Positions 45,544-57,123 of a stretch of 64,000 nucleotides of DNA are shown here, one piece after another. The notes under the pieces were generated by a model. That model was not told the origin of the DNA, searched no databases, and worked only from the letters and a program-made list of their open reading frames with translations. The number at the start of each line of letters is the position of its first letter. The stretch's first letter is position 1. Source of the stretch: Spironucleus salmonicida (taxonomy: Eukaryota > Fornicata > Diplomonadida > Hexamitidae); assembly GCA_000497125.2 (NCBI GenBank), contig CM035318.1:496001-560000 (forward strand), read 5' to 3'. The position numbers were made by a program, and so were the translations under genes.

Positions 45544-48198
45544 TCATTATTTATTACTTTTTTTTCGTTCTATAAGCCATTTTCTAACATCATCATCACA
45601 ATATCTTCTGAAGCAAATAACTTTAAAACTAAGCATATCTCCGCCATCTGCTTTAATTTTCAGATCTTTCGTATGCAAATTATGTAAGGAAAGTATATCA
45701 ACAATCTATTTAAAGGTATCATTTAGAAAATCATCATCGGTATACTTTCCAAATTATGTAAGTGCATACATAAAGTCTGTAGATAGTATATCATAGTCTT
45801 CCTTTCCTATACTTCTTGCCCTTAGACCAGAATCTGTTAATAATTGGTAATAATATCGCTAAAATTAAATTAACATTTATTAAATTAAGAAAATATTGAC
45901 TTATATTATAGAGGATTTATGTATAATTTCAAATTAGTTAGTTAACAAGTTAACAATATCTACAAGCTACTTTGTTGATGCTACTGGGCAATAAACTTAC
46001 TACCAAATAAATATTATTTCTTGCATAAAATACTAAGAATAATCCGACGATAATATTTTTTTTGAATTTTATAATTATTCTTATATTCTTTATTTAAAAT
46101 CAGTAAACTAATCTAAAGCTTAATTTTACAAACCATTTCTTAAAAGCAACGTGTAGCCATCATTAACATCATTACCAACAGATGCAAATAATAGCTCTAT
46201 TTCAGATTATAACTTAACTAAGGAATTCATTCTCATGATAACAGTTCTTAAATTTTGATTTGCTGACTGACTTCTTTAAAATTAATTAGTCTTTTCTTTC
46301 ACAATCGAATTATACTCTTCTATATTTTAATTATAGATAGCCGCCAGCCCTGGATTTTATATTTTTGACGGATCAAAGAGAATTTTCCCCTTCCATTTTT
46401 TCTAAATAGATTTTCCATCATTAAAATCTGATTCTTCGAGATCTACCAATTAATGTTATTTATTGAAGATAACAAATATTTGCTTTATTTAACTAAGTAA
46501 ACCTGAAAATAATAATTAATATGAATCAATATTAATATTAAATTTCCCAATAATTTCAGAAAATACAGTACTTATTAAAGTAATAGAATCAGCAACAAAA
46601 GATGAGATAACAACTTCTTTTTTTTAATCTTAAATAATGAATTCATCTTCTTTATTTGTGCTGATAATATGTTGTATGTGATCAAATTCAGCTTAAATTA
46701 TAGTAGAAATTAAAGGATATGTTAATTATAATAAAATTGCCTTATCAAAATAATCTTATACCTTTGATGAAAATTTAATAAAAATTTACTAAATTAATTA
46801 TAATATTTCTTACAAGCTTTGAATATTTACTCTAAAAAGTATACCATTTTCAATAAACCAATTTTACTTAATCAATATTAACGAATCGTATAATAATTTA
46901 ATAATCGATCCTGAAAAAGCTGTATAACAGGATATAATCTGCTGACCTTATGGCTATGTTTCGGATGTTGTCCCTACAAAATTTACATCTGACAAATTAA
47001 ACTATGAATTAATATTAAACACACCACATAATCTAGATTAACTATGGAAATTATTTATAACTGGTAAAAATATATCAATTTATGGTTGAATTTCTAAATA
47101 AAACTTCTTCAGAAACTCTTTAAACACTAAAACTGCGCCTTATTTAGATGAATTATGATTAAATTCTTAAGAGATTAGTTAAAATTATTTAATAACTGAC
47201 GATACAATAAGTTTTTCTAATCGGACATCAAAATTTTTCTTATTTTATATCTAGGTATGAAAAAATCTTAAAATTTCCAAAAATGGATGAAAATTTTTAA
47301 AATCTAGGCAAAATTGCTATACATAGTTCTAAGAAACTAGATTAAGCTAGCTTTTTAATAACTATATCATATCTTATCTAAAATATAATTATTATTACAA
47401 CTAGAAAGATAAAATTTACAGTTATTCGTTTTTTACTATATCTTCTATATTTAAAATTAGTGATGAACTAAAAATATGATTCTATTTTAAATGTACAAAG
47501 AATAATTTTGCCATAATTTGATCTATTTAAAGTGATTAACTTTTTTCTATAAATGGCCTAAGGAAGTATTTCGCAACAAGTAGTTCAAAATATTCAGGTA
47601 ATATTAGTTATAGGGATAACTCTGATATAATATGTTCTGATTTTGAGACAGATAGCTTGAATTCTTCGTCATCTTATGAATAATTAAGATATTTTTCATT
47701 AAACTTTAGTAATTGATTTAGTTATTCATTGTCTTGTTTACTGCAGTTTAAACAAAAATTAACTAAATAACAATATTTATACCTTGTGAAAACAGATAAT
47801 GGCAATATATTTGATATTTCATTGAGTCTATTATCTTAAAATATTTACTTACCTTCTTGGTATATTGAATTGGGAATTTAATATTAGACACGAAATGTAG
47901 ATAATAGTTTTATAAAATTCGGTAACAATTCTAATTATTTTAAACAATAATCTCCAGCCAACTGTGCAATAATACTTTCATCATAATCAATTTAAGACAA
48001 ATCTTTAACTATTTCTATTTAACAAGACTATTATTCAATATTGTCAGGTAAATTAATAACTTTTAATTCCGGATTGTCTAATTATTCTATAAGATACTAT
48101 AAATCTAATTAGATTAAAGTATCAAATCTAATTGGTGATAGCTTTTGAAAATTTTTATGCAAAAATCTATACAATAATTCTTTTTGAATAATGTTCAT
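45544..48198 (-). CDS. Large helical protein, possible tethering-complex subunit, 884 aa
   Basis: An 885-codon frame lies entirely in the loop of the inverted repeat, with 15 bp between its start and the right arm and 32 bp between its stop and the left arm. The sequence is helical, rich in Gln (very many TAA/TAG), Ile and Asn, without long coiled coils or membrane segments. Alternating helices, such as KWKGKILFDPSKI followed by NQNIEEYNSIVKEKTNQF, recall rod-like CATCHR tethers (exocyst, COG, GARP), but no diagnostic motif was found. The C-terminal 110 residues contain ICFRRYCDDDVRKWLIERKK. The terminal codon is TAA (Gln) before TGA. Confidence 0.65.
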
Positions 48199-48331
48199 GT
48201 AGTAAAAGAAAGGAAATTAGTAGTTAAGCGAATATATTCGATTTAAATACTTCTACCAGAAAGATCTTATATTGGAAGTAATATGTTCATACACTTAGTG
48301 TTAACTGCATATCGTATTACTACATCCGCGT

Positions 48332-50038
48332 TCACTCCTCGAGCACAGCACTCTGACGGTCTACTGTGCTTGCGAGACTACGGAACCCCAAACTCTCCCG
48401 TAAAAGCAGCTGCTTATTAGCGACGCCAGTAATTGTGCCTTGTTTTGCTTTCAGCATCTCCTCGTCCTCTTCCTCTGCATTGATGCTTTCAGCTATCGTG
48501 ATTCTGATATTCTGCACCATTTCATTATTTGTTAGTTGCTCCTCTTCCTTGATTACTTTAGCATCCGTGGAAGCTACTTGTTTATATTTTATCCAGAACC
48601 ATACCACTGTTGGAATCCCTGCAGCAACTCCTGATATCTCTCCTATGCATATTATCATCGGATAATTAGCCATCGACCCTAGTAGATAGTGGCAAGATAC
48701 TACACCTCCAATGATTGTGCATAGCCGCGGTAGTACAATTACTAGTTGCTGCTTGACCAGGCCCTCAACGACAATAGCACTGATTCCTAGTCCAGAGATA
48801 ATACGTTAAAACCCATAGATTCCAGCATACATCATAGCATCTTGACATCTTGTAATTAAATCTTCGATATACATGAAATCATCAAGTTTTCTAAAGAAAA
48901 CTTATATGAGAAATCTTCCTAAAACCACGACAATAACCGACATAAAAAGAGATATAGTGGCACCCATAACTGCAGCATGCTTGAAAATAGCATATACTCT
49001 GGATATTTTCTTAACGCCGAAATTTGTTGACGCTAAAGCGATATAAGTTTCAGATATAATAGTGTTCAGTTTTATGCAAATAAAGGCAAATGTACAGAAT
49101 ATGCTGTTTTAGATAATCCGAATAATCTTTTCCTACTCAGTATCGATAGAAAAAATTATGAAATAATTAGCTAGGAGTAGCGCTACAAAATCTGTAGCAT
49201 TACATCCAAGAGCAGGGAGGAAGTTTAAGAATAATTTAATGATAACGCGAGGCCGGATCGGGTTGATCTTTTTGAGTGAGAACTTTAGAATCCCAGAAAA
49301 CTGAAGGTCAAATGTGTCGAACTAAGTAGCAGCAACAAACGAAATAATACATAGCACAATGTAACTAATCAGCTGAGCAATGCCAGGGCTAAGAAGACTC
49401 GGCTTTTAATCATGGTTGAGGTTGTTCTCTATGTTATAGACTACTATCAAAACGGTGGTTCGAAGACACAGACCGATAAAGTCCCGGCAGAACATAATAC
49501 CACCGCGATTCTCCACCATAAAGAAAGCCGACATAGTAACCTAGAAAGCGGAAAATATACTACCTAATAAAAGTGCCATAACATAATACATAGTCTCAAA
49601 TTGTGTCACCATTTGATTCATGAATCCAAAGTAAAGGCCCACGCATAGTATTACCCCAAACATGAAAATAAGATACAAACTCATCATAGTATGGACTGAT
49701 ACAGAGTATTAATCAGCGGCGAGGGCCTTTGCAACCAGTGGCATACCAGCCCTGGCTGTGGACGAGTGGAAAGAATAGTTGAAGAACAAAATAGCCGGTT
49801 AAAGAATCGCCATACCGTATATTGTATTAATACCCCCATAACCAGCACATATGCTGATTTCGAAAGTAAGAGTGAACGTTAGCAGGAAGTATGCTGGAAA
49901 CAGTCTTGCAAAATACAGATTGGTGATCTACTTTGGGGGCAATTCGATAATCTCAAAGTAGGTGGGATTGAGTGTACGCTGGTTTGATGTGGAGGCCGTA
50001 GAAGCAGAGTAATTGGAGTAGCCGTCTTCGTCTGCCAT
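48332..50038 (-). CDS. MATE-like multi-pass transporter, right copy, 568 aa
   Basis: Reading frame identical to 43687-45393 in the opposite orientation, complete from MADEDGYSN to the tail SLGFRSLASTVDRQSAVLEE. Its 5' flank is the 3' part of the truncated rpL21, as in the left arm, so any promoter between rpL21 and this gene was copied too. Both copies are presumably expressed unless the assembly has doubled one locus. Confidence 0.7.
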
Positions 50039-50160
50039 TTGTGTGAGATAAAATATATTTGCAATATATAATGCAAAATATTCGATTTTGTAAATAACAT
50101 TTATTGTTCGCTATGAACACAAAATACAGTGTATATAGATAACAAAGCACCAAAATTTAA

Positions 50161-50563
50161 TCAGACGATAATTCCCTTGTAAGGAACGGGGGCGATATCA
50201 ACAACGGTTGGCTTAATGAGAATCTGGGCAGCAAGAGGCTATTCAGGTATGCGCTTGAGGCACTTCCATTCAGACTTACCAGCCTTATAGAGCTTGGTCT
50301 GCTCATCATTAACTTTAACACGGCCGATATGTGCAGCGTTGGAAGCAGAGGGGCGGATGTGCTCAACACGGACGTGAATATACTTTTTGACGAATCTGGG
50401 GCCTACCTTCTTGTTGAACTCAACACCGATAGAATGGGGATTCACATTGAAGACCTTACCGGTCTTACCATGGTAGTAACGATGAGGCATGCCTTTGTGG
50501 ATAGCACCGTTGACGAGGATGTCAACGTAGTCACCGCGCTTGTACTACACAAGGTTGATGGAT
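50161..50563 (-). pseudogene. 5'-truncated rpL21 duplicate
   Basis: It matches rpL21 from codon 28 (SINLVQYKRGD) to the stop but lacks the first 27 codons. Upstream the frame enters AT-rich sequence with no ATG close by. The retained part has no substitution that I can see, so decay has not begun. It marks the breakpoint of the inverted duplication. Confidence 0.9.
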
Positions 50564-50633
50564 ACATCAATGATAAATTAATAAATATTTTACTATAATT
50601 TAGCATAATTCGAAATAATACATTAAATATGAA

Positions 50634-50873
50634 TCACTTAATGCAAAATTTGAATATCCCTTTTGGTTTTGGTGTTTGTTAGATATTTTTTAATTTTGTA
50701 ATATTTCCATCCAGCTAATCTTATAAAATAAGATTTTCTTATTCTGATACATGAGTTTCAATAACTTCTTCAAATATATTTTATTAAGATATAGGTGATG
50801 AAATACCTAGTGGGGCTGATATTTCTGTTGTTGATGGACTATTTACTATTATCTCACAACGATTGCATTCCAT
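50634..50873 (-). CDS. Hypothetical small protein, 79 aa
   Basis: The frame MECNRCEIIVNSPSTTEIS to GIFKFCIK ends at TGA. The first residues hold one CxxC, but the rest is polar and acidic (QQNIFEEVIETHVSEQENLI), unlike the CRPs, and there is no membrane segment. The residue mix is better than that of competing frames. At this length chance cannot be excluded. Confidence 0.4.
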
Positions 50874-51331
50874 AAATTCTATTTAATAAATCAATTTAAT
50901 ATATAATAATCTAGTAATATAGCATAATTTATAATGCTGAACAATTGTTGAAAACCATTATTATAATTTTAATAAAGAAAAACATTGATATCATGCAATA
51001 TAATTGAGGTATTCATGCTAATCCACATTGAAATATAATATTTTTAAATAATATTATCTAGAAAATTTAAAGCAAATCATAATTAGCTCAATACTTAATT
51101 TCAGTGGGTCGTTTTGTTATTTCTTCAAATATATTAATTGAGATCAATTTATTATTTAGTAAACTTGACAATATTCAGTAGATAATAAAAGAATATCAAG
51201 TATCTTTAAATTTATATATAAGATAATGAACAATATTACATAGTCTACTACTGAGTATATAAAGTTTTAATATTTTATCCGTAAATTTTTATTATATAGA
51301 AGATAATACTTAGATATATTAAATAGCTAAA
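50874..51331. other. AT-rich spacer
   Basis: About 460 bp, very AT-rich, with no supported gene, RNA or repeat. Confidence 0.45.
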
Positions 51332-51616
51332 TCACTAGCTAATCAAAAAGGAATCAAAATAATGTTTATTTTTAGTTTTTATTACTATAGTCTTTTACAT
51401 ATAAACTATTAGATGCTAATATACTATCATATAGTTTGTACAATATATTACCGCAGTATTAGAGTATTTTCTTATTCTTAATTTAAAGATATGATTATGG
51501 TTAGAAAAATTTATGTAAACTACTAAATAATCAAAATTAAATCTATCATAGAAATTATACAATTTCTTATTTACACTTAAAATTATATTAAGTAACAAAT
51601 ATAATATTTTATTCAT
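51332..51616 (-). CDS. Possible small hydrophobic protein, 94 aa
   Basis: It starts MNKILYLLLNIILSV, which resembles a signal peptide, and continues for 94 codons to a TAG-TGA end. The composition (Ile, Tyr, Asn, Lys) is what AT-rich noise would give, so the evidence is thin. Only 10 bp separate its start from the start of the divergent miniature CRP 4. Confidence 0.25.
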
Positions 51617-51626
51617 ATAATCTAAA

Positions 51627-51986
51627 ATGAAAAAGATTTGTGCAGTGGAAAACTGTAAAGAATGCTATTTCGAAAGAAATAAATGCACCACTTGTTAAAA
51701 TGAATATAAACTTTTAGATGATAAATGTTAAGAATGTAGTTTTGGTAATGTAAAAAGAAATAATAAATGTATACCAGTTAATACATCAAGTATAATATTT
51801 ATAGTTGCAGTAACGGTTTTACCATTAATGTTTATTGTGTTTTCTATTCTCTTTGTTATTAAAGTTATTATTGAGTTAAAAGATAAAACAATTAAAAAAG
51901 ACAATGAAGATTTATTATTGCTTACAGATAAAGATAGTATAAGTGCCGAAGCAAAAATAGGTGAATATGCTTATAACTATGATTGA
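51627..51986 (+). CDS. Miniature cysteine-rich membrane protein 4, 119 aa
   Basis: It reads MKKICAVENCKECYFERNKC, TTCQNEYKLLDDKC, QECSFGNVKRNNKC, a transmembrane helix (SIIFIVAVTVLPLMFIVFSI), and the longest tail of the group (about 40 residues). The tail includes DNEDLLLL, an acidic dileucine, and ends in GEYAYNYD with possible tyrosine signals. There is no signal peptide, but the start is basic (MKK). It converges on the next gene with 20 bp between stops. Confidence 0.85.
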
Positions 51987-52006
51987 ATACTATTTAATTA
52001 ATCATA

Positions 52007-52774
52007 TCACTAGTAAATATTATTATAAACTAAATAAATGTATCTTCTTAGAGTATCAACCACACAAAAACATATATTACTAGGATGAAGTTCCCCATCA
52101 TCATTTCCTGGAAATAAATCAAATTTTTAACCTAGACTATTAATTTTATATGCTAATAGGTGTTTAAGAGTTAGATTTTCTTCGGCTTCAAGTCTAACTG
52201 GTTTTATTACTCCTTTGTAGATCATAACTGCTAAATCAACATATTCCTTAACTTTATCACTTTATTAATTTAAACTTCCACCGCTTCTTAATAAAGAAAA
52301 AACTATGTTTAAAATTTCGCTTCTCCATGCCGCATCAAAAATTACATCTTACTCATCATCAAAAGAGAACAAATCTTTATCTAATAAAAAATTTAATTCC
52401 ATATCAAATTTTTACAGTGTTTCAGGTGCCATACCTTTAAAAGTTTCTCCTTAAACATATTTTGCAGAAACGGCAGGCATAAGATCGTCAAATTTTTTGG
52501 ACGAGATCGAAAGTTCTGTATAACCAGGAGATACATCTTTAGGAATTCTAATATTTTAATTTCCAGACATATCTGGAATTGCAAATGTCGATTGAAGCTC
52601 TGGAGATGTGAAAAATTCATCAAAAAATGCTTATACTTCAGTTGGCACAAAAGCCTTAGAGAATGCGTAGCGAGACATTTTCATAGAATGATGCAAACCA
52701 AACTGTTTTAGGGAAGCAGTTGCTTCATTAGTTAAGATAGTGTCTAGGTTAAAATGTGGATCAAATGTGAACAT
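52007..52774 (-). CDS. Hypothetical acidic protein, 255 aa
   Basis: A 256-codon frame with balanced composition: MFTFDPHFNLDTILTNEATA, SKAFVPTEVQAFFDEFF, IFDAAWRSEILNIVFSLLRS, LAVMIYKGVIKPVRLEAEEN. It looks like a globular alpha protein without membrane segments or Cys clusters. I recognise no family. It is 61 bp downstream of the YjbQ-like gene on the same strand. It ends with TAG (Gln) then TGA. Confidence 0.65.
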
Positions 52775-52835
52775 TTTGTGGAAAGGTATAAATTTATGTA
52801 AATTCTATAATTAAATTCTATAATAATATTTATTA

Positions 52836-53276
52836 TCACTTGGAGGAACTCAACCCAGAAACAGTCAGAATTAACTTCCTGTCTCCACCAAAATTTCTGT
52901 GCTCATTGAGATAAATCCCCTACCAAGTACCTAATACCATTTTACCCTCTCTAACTGGAATAGTAAGATCTACTCCACAAATTACAGATAAACAATGACT
53001 TGGCATATCATCAGAACCTTCATAGCAATGATCGTACTGTAAGCTCTTAGGTGCTATTCTGTCCATTACTTTATGTAAATCCGTTCTAACTGTTGGATCC
53101 GCATTTTCATTTATTGATATTGAAGCAGATGTATGAGTTAAAAAAATATGGATCTAACCACATTTTACCTGGTCTAATAACTAAGCTGATCCTTTATATA
53201 CATCTGGTGTAATTAAGTAACTACCCTTCTTTTTTCCTGGAACTAAAATTTGTATTTGTTCAGCAAAATAACTCAT
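52836..53276 (-). CDS. YjbQ/UPF0047 family protein, 146 aa
   Basis: Diagnostic segments are all present: IHIFLTHTSASISINENADP, VRTDLHKVMDRIAP, EGSDDMPSHCLSVICG, GTWQGIYLNEHRNFGGDRKL. This is the conserved fold of the UPF0047 family (bacterial YjbQ), small homotrimeric enzymes with weak thiamine-phosphate synthase activity in bacteria and an unclear role elsewhere. Length (146) is normal. The start is the ATG giving MSYFAEQIQI. Three codons in conserved positions are TAG, including the Gln of GTWQG, again supporting the code. Confidence 0.9.
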
Positions 53277-53501
53277 TTTTGTTAATAATAATATTACGGA
53301 TATTATAATAACTCTTTACTTTACTAACGAAGATTTATGTTTGGCAATGATGATTTGAAATAACATGTAGAAACTGTTATTCTAGTTATTATCTTTATTA
53401 TAATTACTTTTTCTTTGCTATACTACTTTCTAAAGTATCGCAGGATTCTAAGACAGAACCTAATATAGGTTGAGCGCTCTCCGTGATATTTGAGTTTCAT
53501 A

Positions 53502-54428
53502 TCACTATACTAACATATTTTATACATATAATGCAGCTAATTTTAATTCTTCTACCCCAAATTCGACATATAATTCAGATATCAAATTATTAGCCTCAAT
53601 AAATCCTAATTATTCCTAACAGTATAAAAAAATCTAAAAACCTTCCGGAAACAATCTTTTATCTAAAATAGTACTCAAATTCATGTCTATAAACTACTAG
53701 ATTAATGGTTTTGTTATTTATTAGATAATACCGAGATAATGTTACAAAATTTTTGTTTATATTTTCATATCAATTTTACTAATATCTAAAATGAAATTTA
53801 TAGCTGATAAATCCATCCAAAATTCTTCTTTCCAAGGCCCATAAATACATAATTTAAATAATCTTTCCTCAATATCAATTCCATTTTGCCAAATTCGCTA
53901 TAATGATGTTCTAAAATACTGCAAAGACGAATATTTAAATCTATAATCAATAATCTAGTTTTGTGGAATAAAATTGATATATTTAAGATGAAGTTAATTT
54001 GATTCGTATGGGAATTTAGCCGCCATCAATGATAATACCCAATATAGTAAATGAATATTTTATGGGATAAAATTATTGAAAAAGCTATTTATCTACTCAG
54101 AATTTATTTCTTAAGATAAATTTCCTATGACCTGAAGACCTTCATCATCATTAGGTATTTTTGTCATTATAAAACTAACCATACTTTGGAGTAAAGGTGA
54201 TGAATGTTGTGATAAAGTTTAAATGAAACATATTAGAAGTTTCTACTCTAAAATATTCAAATATTCTTTGAAATTATCAATATTTTGTGGAAATTAATTT
54301 TGCAACAACTATAAGATTTTATAATATGGATATCGTTTATCTGTTAAAGCTACTGTTATCTCATCATCAATTTACAATTTAGTATGTTTTGGATATTGTC
54401 TTTGATGAATTTTTCGATATTCGAACAT
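53502..54428 (-). CDS. Hypothetical helical protein or C-terminal part of a broken larger gene, 308 aa
   Basis: The intact 309-codon frame starts MFEYRKIHQRQYPKHTKLQ and ends QNMLVQ with TAG before TGA. It is helical, with HEAT-like segments (INFILDISKIDMKIQTKILQ, LFPEGFQIFLYCQEQLGFIE). The frame stays open 30 codons upstream of the ATG. It follows directly on a region that reads like one protein across several frame breaks (54479-55573), so it may be the rest of that gene, joined by a frameshift near 54480. Confidence 0.55.
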
Positions 54429-54478
54429 CCAAATAATTGCTTACATACTTATTATATTACTCTCTTTATAATAAATTT

Positions 54479-55573
54479 TCACTCTACTTAGCAAATGCAA
54501 CGTTCAACACATCCAATTTCACTTAACACTCTAAATGCGATTCTTTCCAAAGACTATGCACCATAATCTTTAACATCAGATTCTGCTCCTCGCTATACAG
54601 TTATGGGATTTATTACCTCAATTTCTGCCTCTGAGCTTTAGCTTTATGATGGGACAGCAACAGTTAAGTTTGATGCAGAATAACCCCTCCCATTTTAACA
54701 AAATTAAACAGTACGACTCCATCTTCTAATTACTAAGTCGCTGCAGGTGCGTATAATATTTTCTGAGAATATTTAGTTTGCCGAGTAATTTATGCTACAT
54801 TGGGTAGATGCTGTTCGCGCAAATTTACAGCAATAAAAATAGAGCGGTCAGCAAAGTGGAGAAGGTTTTGCAAATTTTTTCGACGGTTTAGGAGATTTTC
54901 AGTGATTTTAATTTCTGATATTTACTTTCAATTAATTTTTATAGTATAATTATTCATTGATTTTTCATCTAAGTAGTGTATTTTATAGTTTGCCTCTTGA
55001 TGAATGACACTATTATTTGATATAGCCAGATTTACAATAATGTCTGCAAATTAGTTGTATAGTTAGTAAAAACTGGTTAATGATTAGGATGGAGACTATG
55101 TCAACTGTAAATTTTACCACTTCATATACCACTCTAAATCTAAGAACTTTTCAGAATATATCCGATTAAAAAAAGTGATGTCACTCCACCAATCTGTCCT
55201 AATACAACTAAACAACCTCATTAATATCCCTAATTATGTTTTTAACCCTTAAATCGTCCCCATTTTGTACCCAAACTTTGTAAGCCTCCCTTCCTCCCTA
55301 TCGGCATAAAATTGTGACCTGTGATGCTATATTTTCTGAAGGGATGGCAATCTTTAGGTTTGAGGCTGGTATTTCAGCAACTAACTTAGCATTTTCAGGG
55401 TCCGATAGCTAAATTTTGAGTTCTTAGAAAGAAACTGTCAGGATTTTAGGCATTTTGATCCCTAGAACGTTTCTAAAAGTAACTTCGTAGGTTACAACAC
55501 GACTTTGATCATATTCTGGTTTTGCCACTTGATTTTGGATTTTTATACTATTTAGAGGTGATAGAGATTCCAT
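54479..55573 (-). pseudogene. Multiply frameshifted gene or assembly-damaged gene
   Basis: It starts MESLSPLNSIKIQNQVAKPE and stays coherent through SENIASQVTILC. At a run of five G (55257-55261) the good frame moves by one base and continues with TDWWSDITFFNRIYSEKF. It meets an in-frame TGA at 54928-54930, resumes with LHFADRSIFIAVNLREQH, and shifts again near a run of four G (54684-54687) into EIEVINPITVQRGAESDV, ending at TGA 54479-54481. The pieces are too protein-like to be chance. Either this is a young pseudogene or base-call errors in homopolymers have broken a normal gene. Function is unknown. Confidence 0.6.
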
Positions 55574-55754
55574 GATTTAAGGAGTGGTAGGGAATATTGC
55601 ATAATAATAACATAATAATATAACTTGAACTACAATATATGATTACTATAGGAGCTATATATTACTATTTAGTTTAATCATAAATTAATAATAATAATAT
55701 TATACGATAGGAATTAATATAAGCAAAAGATATATAAAATGAAAATACTCAGTA

Positions 55755-57044
55755 TCAGAAATCGTCCAGATCATCAAAGTCGAATTCACCTTTTGGCTGT
55801 TTTTGTCCATACTCTTTTTTAGGCTCTGCATCTAAGTCGTCAAAATTATCTAAATCCATATCGAGATCATCAAATTCATTGATAGCTTTTTTAGGCTATG
55901 AAGTAAAATCTGCTTCTAAATCATCAAAGTTGTCAAGGTCGTCGAACTCGTCCATGGCAGCCTTCTTGGGTTCTGCTTTCTTGGGCTTCTCCTCGAACCC
56001 CATGTCGAGGTCATCAAGGTCGTCGAACTCGTCCATGGCAGCCTTCTTGGGTTCTGCTTTCTTGGGCTTCTCCTCGAACCCCATGTCGAGGTCATCAAGG
56101 TCGTCGAACTCGTCCATGGCAGCCTTCTTGGGTTCTGCTTTCTTGGGCTTCTCCTCGAACCCCATGTCGAGGTCATCAAGGTCGTCGAACTCGTCCATGG
56201 CAGCCTTCTTGGGTTCTGCTTTCTTGGGCTTCTCCTCGAACCCCATGTCGAGGTCATCAAGGTCGTCGAACTCGTCCATGGCAGCCTTCTTGGGTTCTGC
56301 TTTCTTGGGCTTCTCCTCGAACCCCATGTCGAGGTCATCAAGGTCGTCGAACTCGTCCATGGCAGCCTTCTTGGGTTCTGCTTTCTTGGGCTTCTCCTCG
56401 AACCCCATGTCGAGGTCATCAAGATCATCAAAATTCTCAAAATCGTCATTTTCCTTCTTTGGGATGACCTAATCTTCATTTAAGTCTTAAAAATCATCTA
56501 ATTCATTATTTTAGTTGAATTCTTTATCAAGTTCCTCAAATTCTTACTTATCTTCTTCCTTTATCTAAGCTTTTTACTATTTAGGTTAAAAATCAACTTA
56601 AATATCATCAAAATTAGAATCAAATTCAACTACTTTTCTAGGAGCAACTGGTATTTCTTATGGACGAGTATTTTTAACTTCACCGTATCTATTTGGGCTT
56701 AATGACATGCTTTCTGATGCATTATTTGCTGAAAACTCAGTGGCTGATGCGCACTAGCCTGTAATATCTGCCTCTAATTTCAAAACCTTGAGTGTATGTG
56801 TGAGATTGTGTTCAGTTAAAAACTTCATAACAAATTCGAGGTCATTTCTATCTGATTATGACAGCTTTGTTCGTGAAAAATCGTTATCAACTGGAGAATC
56901 TTAAGAAAGTAACTACTAGTAAAGAGTGGCAGCAATAAATGCTTTCATTCTAGCATAATCTCCTGTTTTTTACAGATGGTTTTTAGTGGCAGATTTTAAA
57001 TCAGACATCATTTGCTAACGCTAGTCATTTCTAGACTATTCCAT
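55755..57044 (-). CDS. FOP/FGFR1OP-like LisH protein with acidic repeats, 429 aa
   Basis: The N-terminal 95 residues follow the FOP dimerisation (LisH-type) domain: DLKSATKNHLQKTGDYARMK, then AFIAATLYQQLL, and after a loop DLEFVMKFLTEHNLTHTLKV. FOP and FOR20 proteins sit at centrosomes and basal bodies and are needed for ciliogenesis, fitting a flagellate. The rest is disordered and charged. A 27-residue unit (MGFEEKPKKAEPKKA followed by AMDEFDDLDDLD) repeats six times, flanked by diverged FDDLD copies, and the protein ends DFDDLDDF. TAA/TAG Gln codons occur in the domain but not in the repeats. Confidence 0.75.
55923..56408 (-). repeat. Six tandem 81-bp coding repeats
   Basis: Six head-to-tail units of exactly 81 bp (27 codons) inside the FOP-like gene. 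Units appear identical at the nucleotide level except for the last few codons of the final unit. They are GC-rich, unlike the flanking coding sequence. Identical synonymous positions point to very recent expansion or homogenisation. All three frames are open on both strands, which gives spurious long ORFs. Confidence 0.97.
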
Positions 57045-57123
57045 TTTGATAAAATTTAAAGCGGAAGTAAGTTATTTACTTATATACATATTTATATATT
57101 ATGTATTTAAAACTGCAAAGTAT

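Larger units (their letters stand above)
48214..50563 (-). repeat. Right arm of the 2.35 kb inverted repeat
   Basis: Reverse complement of 43162-45511. Its outer edge at 50563 cuts rpL21 at codon 27-28 and joins unrelated AT-rich sequence, while the left arm has a full gene. The left arm therefore looks like the source and the right arm the copy. Confidence 0.95.

Noticed and set aside
50329-50598. Plus ORF of 89 codons over the truncated rpL21
   Set aside because: It is the exact antisense of rpL21 coding sequence.
55923-56408. CRISPR-like array
   Set aside because: The units are contiguous coding repeats without spacers, inside a eukaryotic gene.
55879-56479. Long ORFs on both strands in the repeat region (187-197 codons)
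   Set aside because: They arise because an 81-bp repeat keeps every frame open. Only the minus frame continues into a recognisable FOP-type domain.
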